A stretch of DNA of 64,000 bases, from NCBI RefSeq assembly GCF_007746795.1, contig NZ_CP036343.1:372001-436000 (forward strand). Reading direction: 5' to 3'. Source of the stretch: Gimesia algae (GTDB lineage Bacteria; Planctomycetota; Planctomycetia; Planctomycetales; Planctomycetaceae). Of this stretch, positions 9,698 to 18,238 are shown piece after piece. Each line of letters starts with the position of its first letter. Position 1 is the stretch's first letter. The position numbers were made by a program, and so were the translations under genes. The notes under the pieces are model-generated. The model ran no database searches and was not told where the DNA came from. It saw only the letters and a program-made list of their open reading frames with translations.

Positions 9698-9796
9698 CCA
9701 ATAGATCCCTTGCCTTTGTGATGGAACACACGAATCGAAGGTGCAATCAGCATCTGCATTTCCCTGATCTAACAGAATAAATGGTTGAGAATTCGT

Positions 9797-10759
9797 ATGG
9801 CGCAGTCCACGTTGCCGGAGCAAAGCGAAAAATTCATTCAGATGCTAAGTTTGTTAAGAAAAAATCTGAGCAGCGTGATACGTGGGAAATCAGAGAGCAT
9901 CGACATGATGATGGTGGCGTTGCTCTCGAACGGTTCGGTCCTGATGGAAGATGTGCCCGGCACTGGTAAGACGACACTGGCTAAAGCACTGGCCCGCTCT
10001 CTGGACGTCCCTTTCAACCGGGTGCAGTTTACTCCTGATCTACTGCCGACAGATATTCTTGGTTCTTCGATTTATAATCCCGTGGATGGCACGTTTCATT
10101 TCCGGGAAGGACCGATCTTCTGTAATATTCTGCTGGCAGATGAAATCAATCGTGCTTCTCCGCGGACACAGTCTGCGTTGCTGGAAGCGATGAGTGAAGC
10201 CCAGGCGACGATTGAAGGCGTGCGTTATCTGTTGCCTTCTCCTTTCTTCGTGCTGGCGACGCAGAATCCGGTTGACTTTCACGGCACGTACCCGCTGCCG
10301 GAAGCGCAGCTGGACCGCTTTCTGATTCACCTGCAGCTGGGTTATCCTGATGCAGAAAATGAAATCGATATTTTATTTTCGCAGTCGACGGAGCATCCAG
10401 TCGACCATCTGGAACGGGTTTTGAATCACGAGGAAGTGGTTCAAATGCAGGACCAGGTGAAAACGGTACACGTTGATCAAAGTGTGGCTCGCTATATGAT
10501 TGACCTGGTGAATACCACGCGCAATGATCCCCGATTAAAATTAGGCGTCAGCCCCCGTGGTTCGCTGATGCTGTTTCGGGCATCCCAGGCAATTGCGTTT
10601 CTGAAAGGTCGAAATTATGTATTGCCAGATGATGTGCAGCATATGGCTGAGTATGTGTTGGCGCACCGGCTGATTTTAACCTCGAAAGCAAAATACAGCA
10701 GTATTACCAAACTGGATGTCGTGAAGGATATCGTGAATAAAGTAAAAGTGCCTACGTAG
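9797..10759 (+). CDS. MoxR-family AAA+ ATPase
   Basis: A 320-residue ATPase from the ATG at 9797 (a TTG 12 bp upstream is in frame). It has Walker A 'EDVPGTGKTTLAKA', Walker B 'ILLADEINRASPRTQSALLEAM' (seen in two parts) and the sensor stretch 'FVLATQNPVDFHGTYPLPEA' typical of MoxR. C-terminal lid helices follow. MoxR proteins act as chaperone-like ATPases on partners encoded beside them. Here the partners are a DUF58 and a transglutaminase-like membrane protein immediately downstream, the classical MoxR-DUF58-TgpA arrangement. Confidence 0.9.
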   Translation: MAQSTLPEQSEKFIQMLSLLRKNLSSVIRGKSESIDMMMVALLSNGSVLMEDVPGTGKTTLAKALARSLDVPFNRVQFTPDLLPTDILGSSIYNPVDGTFHFREGPIFCNILLADEINRASPRTQSALLEAMSEAQATIEGVRYLLPSPFFVLATQNPVDFHGTYPLPEAQLDRFLIHLQLGYPDAENEIDILFSQSTEHPVDHLERVLNHEEVVQMQDQVKTVHVDQSVARYMIDLVNTTRNDPRLKLGVSPRGSLMLFRASQAIAFLKGRNYVLPDDVQHMAEYVLAHRLILTSKAKYSSITKLDVVKDIVNKVKVPT

Positions 10760-10832
10760 CCCGATTATGAATGATCAAGGTGATTCGAACGGAGGCAGCC
10801 CGGATCTATCAAAGTGAAACGTTGATTCAGTT

Positions 10833-12170
10833 ATGCATGTCTCGGAATACGATCCTTATTCATCGAAGATCAGAAAAAAAGATTCCTTTACCAATCGCCT
10901 GCTGCTCGTGCGGATGCACAAGCATTACTGGTATTATCGCATGACCTATCCGGGGAAGATCCTGCTGTTTGGATTCTTTCTGTCAGGCATCGGCACAATT
11001 TCTGTTTCCGTCCCCATTTATAACCTGTTCAGCGTGCTGATGGCGTTGATTCTGGTAGACGGAATCGCTTCGTGGATCTTTCGTCCCCGCTGTGATCTGA
11101 AGGGGGATTTTCCTGCTCAGACGACCGCCGGCCAGCCAGCCGTCGGACATTTCACCGTGACGAACCGGGGCTGGTTTCCCATTTATGATATGGCCGTTGC
11201 ATTTCGCTGGCTGGAACGACCACTGTCGCAGACGGATCGAGACGACACACTGGGATGTCTGTCGCGAGGGGAATCGGTCGATGTTACTGTCACTATCAAT
11301 GCCCCGCAGCGCGGATTTTACGCGTTGCCTAAGCTAGGCGTTCATACGCTGTTCCCGTTTCATCTTAATCGTTCCGGAAATGCGGCATTACCTGGAAAAT
11401 CACTGCTGGTACTGCCTGCTTTTCATCAGTTGACCAGTGTCGATCTGCCAGTGGGGAGCAAGTTCCAACCGGGAGGAATCGCGTTGACATCCAACGTGGG
11501 TGAATCACCGGAGTATGTTGGAAACCGGGAATATGTCCCGGGTGAGCCCGCCCGGCGTCTGGATTTTCGTTCGTGGGCGCGGCTGGGTAAGCCTGTGGTC
11601 CGAGAGTATCAAGAAGAATATTATTGTCGGGTTGCTTTGATTCTGGATACTTATATGCCCCCCGATCCGTGGCTGATTGAGAAGCTGAAAGCAATTGGTC
11701 AGCGATATCAGCCCATTTCTACTGAGAAGCAGCCAATGAATGTTCTCGAAGCGGGAATCAGTCTGACAGCATCGATTGCAGATGCTCTGTCGCGCGGAGA
11801 ATATCTGATCGATCTGTTCGCTGCGGGCCCGGAGTTGTATGTGTTTCGTGCCGGCCGGCATACCGCGCACTTTGACAATGTACTGGAGATCCTGTCATGT
11901 GTAGACCGCTGTCTGGATGATCCGTTCGAGACGATTGGTCCGGCTGTCTTTGAAGAGTTGTCCAATGTCTCGACAGCCGTTTGCATTTTTCTGGACTGGG
12001 ACGAACAGCGGGAGCAGATGGCACGCGCCGTTCTGGATTCCGGTTCGAGTCTGAAGGCCATCATCATTCATGAAGGTGAAACGACCCTGCCTTATAATGC
12101 GGATGAGTTTGGACCCGCTTACCAGTTTACCCCGGACGACATCGCGAGGGGGAAGGTGGAATCGGTATGA
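10833..12170 (+). CDS. DUF58 domain protein
   Basis: A 445-residue protein with two N-terminal membrane helices (about residues 45-85) and the DUF58 core 'YVPGEPARRLDFRSWARLGK' followed by 'REYQEEY' and a von Willebrand-like strand 'RVALILDTYMPPD'. DUF58 proteins are standard partners of MoxR ATPases. The stop overlaps the start of the transglutaminase gene by 4 bases (ATGA). The 73-bp gap after moxR has no terminator, so the three genes form an operon. The exact role, perhaps envelope protein maturation, is unproven. Confidence 0.85.
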   Translation: MHVSEYDPYSSKIRKKDSFTNRLLLVRMHKHYWYYRMTYPGKILLFGFFLSGIGTISVSVPIYNLFSVLMALILVDGIASWIFRPRCDLKGDFPAQTTAGQPAVGHFTVTNRGWFPIYDMAVAFRWLERPLSQTDRDDTLGCLSRGESVDVTVTINAPQRGFYALPKLGVHTLFPFHLNRSGNAALPGKSLLVLPAFHQLTSVDLPVGSKFQPGGIALTSNVGESPEYVGNREYVPGEPARRLDFRSWARLGKPVVREYQEEYYCRVALILDTYMPPDPWLIEKLKAIGQRYQPISTEKQPMNVLEAGISLTASIADALSRGEYLIDLFAAGPELYVFRAGRHTAHFDNVLEILSCVDRCLDDPFETIGPAVFEELSNVSTAVCIFLDWDEQREQMARAVLDSGSSLKAIIIHEGETTLPYNADEFGPAYQFTPDDIARGKVESV

Positions 12171-14185
12171 ATGGGCAACGTACTATCGCGTTTACGATGA
12201 TCAGCCTGGAATGTGCTACTTTCGGAATTCTATCTGAGACACTGTTTTTCCCTTTCAGTATCATCTTACTGGCTGCGCTCTCGTATGCTGCTCTGCTACG
12301 GTATCCGTTTTCACGACGTCAGGTATTCTGGACGACCAGCATTCTGGCCATTCTGTTTATGGCCAAATACATGATGTATCAGCATGAATTTGGCCTGGAC
12401 CGTCTGGCGATCCGCACACCTCTGGCTTATGCAGCGGCGCAATTTGTCATCACCGTGCAACTGCGTCAGATGTTCGACAGTCACTTTGACCGTTTTCTGC
12501 CAAATTCGTTTCCTCTGTTTGGAATCGTAACGTTTATTCTGATCGGAGACATTTTAGTTTATGGATCGAAGGGCCAGTATTACCAGGTACTGGTCTTTGG
12601 TTACATCCTGTTGACGGGGGTGTTCTATCAGTTTGGACATGCAGTGCGGAAGCCCGTCAAGACGGTGAAGAAACGCTGGTCAGTGTATATGATTCGAGCT
12701 GGTATTTTCGGGGTGATCTGTCTGATGGGCTGGTTGACGGCGACGGGTTTAGATCGGTACGAACGCGAACTGGATCAGTTGTATTACCGGCTGATCGAAC
12801 CGCGAACAGGAGGAGTGGCATCGCGTGCCGGATTTTCGACGATTTCACGACTCGGGAGTCTGAGTAAACAGTTTGATGCGGGGGCTGAGCAGGTCAAACT
12901 GCGCGTGCAGTCAACTGATGAGCCAGGCTACTTTCGCGGGCGGGCCTTCGTGCAGTTTTTCAACTCCGAGTGGCATTCCGAAATTGGAAATCATAATGCT
13001 GCCATCATTGCGGTTCCTCCTGCTGGTGTGCAGGCTACCGTGCCTCAGGATGGAACCTGGTTTCAGATCGGGCAGGCCAAGTCATCAAACTGGATCGAAT
13101 ATCAGGTCTGGTCTGAAGTGCCAGGGCATATTTTTGCTCCCCTGAACACGCCACTGGTTTATGCCGTTGCCGACAGCGTGCAGTTTGACAGCCAGGATAT
13201 CCTGACATCGCGTTCAATGGAAAGTGGATTTCCCTACTCGCTTTATTATCCGCGTCACCAGTTGCCACATCGTCCCGAATCGGAACAGGCTTTGAAGCGG
13301 CTGTTGCAGGTACCTTACAATATTTCGTCAGAGATTCAGATACTGACACAAGAGGTTTTTGCAGGCTGTAAGACACCGGCTGCGAAGATCGAACGGGTTC
13401 AAGCGTACTTTCAGAATAACTATGAGTATGGACTGGGGATTTCAATACCGCCGCGAGTCGATCCCATTACCTACTTCCTACTGGAAAAGCCCAAAGCCCA
13501 CTGCGAGTATTTTGCATCCGGGACCGCGTTACTGTTAAGGCTGGCTGGTGTTCCGTGCCGGTATGTTACTGGTTATATTGTGCGGGAGCGAAATCATTAC
13601 GATCAGTATTGGGTGGCCCGAAATCGACATGCTCATGCCTGGGTTGAAGCCTGGGATACAGAACGTGGCTGGGTGACCGTAGAGTCGACACCTGCTGCGG
13701 GGCAACCTGAATATTATGCACCCAGTGGAACACGCCAGTACTGGGAAGCCTTTATCGGCCAGTTCGCCCGCCTGAAAACAGCATTACAGCAGGGCCAGTG
13801 GCTCCTGGCATTGTCGGAAGCGCAGCTGCCTTTGTTGCTGCTGGTTCTGGGGGTGGTGCTCTGGTTTGTTTTTCAGTGGATGTTTCGTCTCATTTTGAAA
13901 ATATTACAGGAGCGGGCTGCCTTTAAGCAAAATCCGGTCCATATTCAGGAACTGCATCTGCTGCTGGCGCAGATGGATCGCCTGCTGGTAAAACAGAAAC
14001 TGGTCCGGAAGCCTGGTGAAACATTGACGCAGTTTTCCCGACGGATTCAGAATCAGACTGTGTCGCAGTGGTATCAGAAGTATGCCAGCAGCCGTTTTAT
14101 GCCCGAAAATGAATCTGCAATGGCATTGGTGATACAGTTAAAACAGCAGTTGCAGGAATATCGCAATCAAAAAACACCGGGATAA
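12167..14185 (+). CDS. Membrane-bound transglutaminase-like protease (TgpA type)
   Basis: A 672-residue protein with about six membrane helices in the first 200 residues, a periplasmic transglutaminase-core domain, and a further helix near residue 565 before a cytoplasmic tail. The catalytic Cys lies in 'KAHCEYFASGTALLLR', the His in 'RHAHAWVEAW'. The third position, normally Asp in DPT or DAT, is Glu here (TVESTP). It is last in the MoxR-DUF58 operon and is likely a periplasmic cysteine peptidase or transferase under MoxR control. Confidence 0.88.
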   Translation: MNGQRTIAFTMISLECATFGILSETLFFPFSIILLAALSYAALLRYPFSRRQVFWTTSILAILFMAKYMMYQHEFGLDRLAIRTPLAYAAAQFVITVQLRQMFDSHFDRFLPNSFPLFGIVTFILIGDILVYGSKGQYYQVLVFGYILLTGVFYQFGHAVRKPVKTVKKRWSVYMIRAGIFGVICLMGWLTATGLDRYERELDQLYYRLIEPRTGGVASRAGFSTISRLGSLSKQFDAGAEQVKLRVQSTDEPGYFRGRAFVQFFNSEWHSEIGNHNAAIIAVPPAGVQATVPQDGTWFQIGQAKSSNWIEYQVWSEVPGHIFAPLNTPLVYAVADSVQFDSQDILTSRSMESGFPYSLYYPRHQLPHRPESEQALKRLLQVPYNISSEIQILTQEVFAGCKTPAAKIERVQAYFQNNYEYGLGISIPPRVDPITYFLLEKPKAHCEYFASGTALLLRLAGVPCRYVTGYIVRERNHYDQYWVARNRHAHAWVEAWDTERGWVTVESTPAAGQPEYYAPSGTRQYWEAFIGQFARLKTALQQGQWLLALSEAQLPLLLLVLGVVLWFVFQWMFRLILKILQERAAFKQNPVHIQELHLLLAQMDRLLVKQKLVRKPGETLTQFSRRIQNQTVSQWYQKYASSRFMPENESAMALVIQLKQQLQEYRNQKTPG

Positions 14186-14466
14186 CATTTTGACCGGCAG
14201 ATTTTGCATGTAAAACGGTATTGGCAGTCTGGTGGTGTCTGACTAGAATCCGTGTCTCATCTCTCACTTCTCAATCCAAATAGTCACCCTTGAAATTCAC
14301 TTTTTTGAAAGACGAGCAACAGGTTCGCCTTTTTTGCCTGCGCGCGAGTGAAGGGAATCATCGCCTGTTCAGGTGCGTTTCCGTTCTGCGTAAAGCGTCT
14401 GGATTGAGTCGGAAAGGCGTGAAAGTGAATTGAACAAACTCTAGAAAATTAAACGGGATTCTCTCA

Positions 14467-14676
14467 ATGAAAGTTCTCTCAAAAGCACTCATCATAGTGA
14501 TCATTCCCAGCCTGTCCTTCTTTGCCTCCGGTTGTGAAATGTTGCCGCATGCGCTGCAGCCCGGTCAGTGGCATAAACTGAATCGTGGTCCGGCACCCCG
14601 CCAGGACACTTATTTCTCCGTTCCCGATCATATTCCGGAACGCGATTTGAATCCGCATCAGAGTGCGCAGGACTGA
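14467..14676 (+). CDS. Mini-lipoprotein, copy 1 of a tandem pair
   Basis: A 69-residue protein with a signal peptide and lipobox (FASGC). The mature part contains PHALQPGQWHKL and 'DTYFSVPDHIPE', shared with the next gene. The family is not recognised. It lies in the 14186-14724 stretch, otherwise without genes; the 280 bp before it show no further support for features. The lipid anchor is predicted from the lipobox, with function unknown. Confidence 0.65.
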   Translation: MKVLSKALIIVIIPSLSFFASGCEMLPHALQPGQWHKLNRGPAPRQDTYFSVPDHIPERDLNPHQSAQD

Positions 14677-14724
14677 CGTCTTACAGACGGACAAGCTGTT
14701 AATTCTCCCTATGGAAATATCAAA

Positions 14725-14934
14725 ATGAACGTTCCGATTCGAGTGTGTCTGATACTGGTTCTTCCCGGTCTGTCACTGTTTTTGACCGGCTGTTCACTGA
14801 TGCCGCATGCGCTGCAGCCCGATCAGCTGCACAAATTAAGTCGTCAGGAAAAAACCCGGGATGACATGTACTTTTCTGTTCCCGATGAGATACCAGAACT
14901 GAATCATCAGTTTTCTTTCGGGGCAGATGAGTAA
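14725..14934 (+). CDS. Mini-lipoprotein, copy 2 of a tandem pair
   Basis: A 69-residue paralogue of the preceding gene, starting 48 bp after its stop. It has lipobox LTGC and the shared core 'LMPHALQPDQLHKLSR' and 'DMYFSVPDEIPEL'. Equal length, same strand and conserved core show a tandem duplication under protein-level constraint, which supports both as real genes. Function unknown. Confidence 0.68.
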   Translation: MNVPIRVCLILVLPGLSLFLTGCSLMPHALQPDQLHKLSRQEKTRDDMYFSVPDEIPELNHQFSFGADE

Positions 14935-14997
14935 CCTATTGCAGGCCATTCGTATCAGGACGGGACTGGTGCGAGAAAACTACATCTGCAGATCAGA

Positions 14998-16140
14998 TTA
15001 CTTTTTTGATCGCGGGGGAAAACGCTGGCGATCCAGCACTTCATTTTTCAGACTTTTCAGTTCCACGGTCAGCACACCCGAATTTCGATCACTGTGCAAC
15101 AGCAGATAGCTGTCTTTGCCGGCCAGAAATTTTGCATGCGGGTCGGCGTACTGCGCCCCTGTGCCGCTGAGGGAAGTATTGTAATATGTGACTCCACCAG
15201 CTTCGGCCCGTTCGGCAAAATAACCGAATCCGGTCACACAGAGCGTTCCACGCTGGAACAGTCGCTCCCAGTCTCCCTGAAGTTGATTACGCATGGTGGC
15301 ATTGCGCTCGTTATAGAGTGTCACCAGATGCCCGGGAGGATTTTGCGTAATAGATTCGTACCAGCAATATTGCTTTGAATCCCGATTCAGGGGGTGGCAG
15401 GTCTGCCAGGTGGAGCCGAGATCGGAAATGTGATTGAAATCAAGGCCGACGAACAGGATATTAAAATCAGGGATGTCATATTTCCATTTCCATTCTTCAT
15501 CAGGTAGTTCAAAGAAGCGGCGAAAGGCGGTAGCATCCACATCATAGACGGCATGTTTCGGCGGCTTTTTACCTCGGGGATACACTTCCCGGTCATGATT
15601 TCCCAGGATTGGCATAAAGGGCGTCGATCGAAACAGTTCTGGATAAGCGCCGATCAGGTCGAGGTAGGGTTGAATGCAGTCTGGCTTTCCAGGGCCGCAG
15701 GTCTGCCAGAGATTGCTGATGTTGTCCCCGGCGGTCAGCAGTAGATGGACATTGTCTTTCAACAGACTCGAAAGATCGGGGCGCGACTGCCAGTCTGCAA
15801 CGATGGCAACGCGGAGCGAATCAGTGGGATATGCTTTGAAGGTCGCCAGGTCGGAAAACTGATTTCCCGTCTGGACCCGATAGTGGTAAAGAGCATCTCG
15901 CGCGGTGAGTGGGATTTCCACATGATGTAGTGTCGTAGAGCCTTCTGCCTTGACCGTTGTCATGGAATCAGGGGTCAGGCCAAAGTACACAATGGAGTTA
16001 CCGGGCAGGGATGTGGACCAGTTGACTACGATTTTATCCGGTTGATGTGAGCGATGCGTCAGCCAGATCTGTTGGATTTCTGCTGCTGAAATGGTAGCTG
16101 GAATGAAAAGCATGCAGAGTAAGAGCAAATAAGATTTCAT
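14998..16140 (-). CDS. Secreted purple-acid-phosphatase-like metallophosphoesterase
   Basis: A 380-residue protein from ATG 16140 (an in-frame GTG at 16167 would add nine residues before the signal peptide MKSYLLLLCMLFIPATISA). A fibronectin-III-like N-terminal region ('IVVNWSTSLPGNSIVYFG') is followed by a calcineurin-like metallophosphoesterase domain with 'AIVADWQSRPD', 'LLLTAGDNIS' (GD motif) and GNHD. The first metal motif, usually DxH or DxG, reads ADWQ, so metal site 1 may be altered. It may release phosphate from organic esters in the periplasm; substrate uncertain. Confidence 0.78.
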   Translation of the reverse strand: MKSYLLLLCMLFIPATISAAEIQQIWLTHRSHQPDKIVVNWSTSLPGNSIVYFGLTPDSMTTVKAEGSTTLHHVEIPLTARDALYHYRVQTGNQFSDLATFKAYPTDSLRVAIVADWQSRPDLSSLLKDNVHLLLTAGDNISNLWQTCGPGKPDCIQPYLDLIGAYPELFRSTPFMPILGNHDREVYPRGKKPPKHAVYDVDATAFRRFFELPDEEWKWKYDIPDFNILFVGLDFNHISDLGSTWQTCHPLNRDSKQYCWYESITQNPPGHLVTLYNERNATMRNQLQGDWERLFQRGTLCVTGFGYFAERAEAGGVTYYNTSLSGTGAQYADPHAKFLAGKDSYLLLHSDRNSGVLTVELKSLKNEVLDRQRFPPRSKK

Positions 16141-16337
16141 GGAGAATGGCTCGCGGAATGAAAACACAGACTGTCGATCTGCCTGGTATCAGTACATAAA
16201 AAGTGTGTTGATTCAACTAGTGGAGTGTCATTTTTATAATTTGGGTTGATAGATATCACGAGAGTGCGACAACGGAGCACGTAAACAACACCCCCAACCC
16301 TCAATTTGTAGCTTGACAAAGCACTAGACTGTGTCCA

Positions 16338-16416
16338 GTTTTACTGTAGCGTCTCCAAGGCCATTTGGAGCGAGTCTAATCGATTGAGAGACGCGATGAT
16401 TAAATGTGATGCGCTC
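16338..16416 (+). repeat. 79-bp dispersed repeat, copy A
   Basis: This block aligns over its full 79 bp with the reverse complement of 48712-48790. Shared blocks in order are GTTTTACTGT, GCCATTT, CGAGT, GATTGAGAGACGC and TTAAATGTGATGCG. It lies in a 645-bp gene-free region (16141-16785), pointing to the TPR gene. Copy A can fold (GCGTCTC with GAGACGC, inner CCAA/TTGG), but copy B lacks the outer pairing. The rest of the region has no supportable gene. Confidence 0.75.
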
Positions 16417-16785
16417 CAGGTAGTCTATCCGATACTACCGGGAACAACGGGCGAATTGAATCGGATTATATTCACTTTAAATTTAATTAACTATTTAACC
16501 ATGTGGGCACAGAACCAACGACGAGGGTTTAATAAACGTAATACATGCGGGGCAGTGCGCTCAAGAAAGGTCTCGCAGTGTTCACTACAATGGGATGGCG
16601 TTGATTCCTGCAGGGATGGTAACCGACCTGAACCAGGCCTAAATCAGTATTTTTGCTGGTCATTGTCTGTTTTGGGCAGGAAATGCATTCGCGGGGCCTC
16701 TAAAATTATTCAAGCGAAGCAACGATGCTTCTTTCTCATTATTCCTGCCTGATAGCACAGGTTCTCTGTTCGATTGACAAGTAAC

Positions 16786-18153
16786 GTGAGTGACAAAGCT
16801 CAAGACAAATCCATTTCCACGACACAAAAAAAACGGATGCTACTGTCAGCTGGATTGTTGATAGTCGTGTTGAGTTCACCCCTGTGGGCGCGGGGGTTCT
16901 GGATCGATTTTCTGCAGAACCGTGCGGAATCAAATCTGCTGGCCCGTGATCCGGAACGGTCGTTGAAATGGCTTGGTTACGCGCAGGCACTGGATGATCA
17001 GAATGCCAGAACCAGGATTCTGCTGGCTCGTGCTTATCGGAAGTCACGAGATATGGAACAGGCTTATGCTGCGCTGAAAGACTATTATGAACTGGCAGGT
17101 TCGACGAATGCGTTTCAACAGGAGCAATGGCTACTCAAAGCACAGATTGGAAATAATTCAGATCTCCAGATGCATCTGAGTGAAATGCTGATCGAACCAG
17201 AAGGCAATGTGCAGGATATCTGTGAGACCTATGTCAACAGTTGTATTTTGAATTACCAGTTCAACGATGCGTTGCAGATCCTCGAGCTGTGGGAAGCAGA
17301 TTTTCCGAATGATCCGTTGCCGAATTTCATGCGAGGCAAAATGTATGAGCACAAGCTTGGCTGGCAGGAGGCGATTACGGAATATCAGACGACATTAAAA
17401 AAAGATCCCGGGTATGCAGCGGCTGCTTACAGCCTGGGACGAATTCAGCTGACATTGAAAAAAACAGAAGAGGCGCTGGAATATTACCAGCGGGCCATCG
17501 ACTCCACCGAGAATCAATCTCCGGCCAAAGTCGGCATCGCACGCTGTTTGCGATTGATGAACAGGAATGATGAGGCAAAGCAACTGTTGCGGGAAGTTCT
17601 GGCGTTGAGTGTCGAGCAGCTGCAGGCTGAATACCAGGCGATGGGAGATCACAAGTTTGAGGGGCGTACGGCGGCTCAATTGGCGATGGGGAATCTGGAG
17701 CTGGCAGATAAAAATTATGAAGCGGCCCTGAAATGGCTGGAGCCTGCCGCTAAGGCCAATCCGCTGGATCTGGGAATCAAGAATTCACTGGCTCTGGTTT
17801 ACAGTCGCCTGGGCAGGAAGACAGAAGCAAAAGAACTCAGCCGGGTGATCAAGGAGACCAATGATGCGCTGGCAAATATTCAGCAGTTGCTCGATCAGGT
17901 TCAACTGAAACCCGCTGATCCTGAGTTGCGGTTTCAGATCGGGAAAATGTATCTGAACTATGTCGCCGAAGAGCAGGGGGTCGTCTGGCTCAACAGCGTG
18001 TTACTGTACCAGCCGGATCACCTCGGAGCGCATATAGAACTGGCTCGGTATTATGAAAGCAATCAGTCACGTGGCAAGAATTTTCAAAGGCTGGCAGAAT
18101 TACATCGTAAACAGGCAGATGCTTCAGACACAAAGCCGGAACAGACTCCATAG
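16786..18153 (+). CDS. TPR-repeat membrane-anchored protein
   Basis: The preferred start is GTG 16786 (a TTG at 16774 is in frame). A single membrane helix near residues 18-36 (MLLSAGLLIVVLSSPLWARG) is followed by about eight tetratricopeptide units, for example 'YAAAAYSLGRIQLTLKKTEEALEYY' read in parts, giving a protein-interaction scaffold outside the membrane. The 455-residue protein is followed 85 bp later by a CRTAC1/ASPIC-UnbV protein in the same direction, a pairing seen in planctomycetes. The upstream region carries the 79-bp repeat. Confidence 0.8.
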   Translation: MSDKAQDKSISTTQKKRMLLSAGLLIVVLSSPLWARGFWIDFLQNRAESNLLARDPERSLKWLGYAQALDDQNARTRILLARAYRKSRDMEQAYAALKDYYELAGSTNAFQQEQWLLKAQIGNNSDLQMHLSEMLIEPEGNVQDICETYVNSCILNYQFNDALQILELWEADFPNDPLPNFMRGKMYEHKLGWQEAITEYQTTLKKDPGYAAAAYSLGRIQLTLKKTEEALEYYQRAIDSTENQSPAKVGIARCLRLMNRNDEAKQLLREVLALSVEQLQAEYQAMGDHKFEGRTAAQLAMGNLELADKNYEAALKWLEPAAKANPLDLGIKNSLALVYSRLGRKTEAKELSRVIKETNDALANIQQLLDQVQLKPADPELRFQIGKMYLNYVAEEQGVVWLNSVLLYQPDHLGAHIELARYYESNQSRGKNFQRLAELHRKQADASDTKPEQTP

Positions 18154-18238
18154 TCTGAAGGCCAAGGTAAAAATTAATTGACCGGCGGTTACTCAGTTAT
18201 TTCCAATTACTTCAACAGAAAGAAAAATCCCGTCCCTG

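Noticed and set aside
10767-10817. 16-codon ORF between moxR and the DUF58 gene
   Set aside because: Too short and without homology; likely chance.
16384-16752. Plus-strand ORF of 122 aa
   Set aside because: Composition (many Cys, Trp and Arg) is unlike a real protein, there is no ribosome site, and its 5' end lies in the 79-bp repeat.
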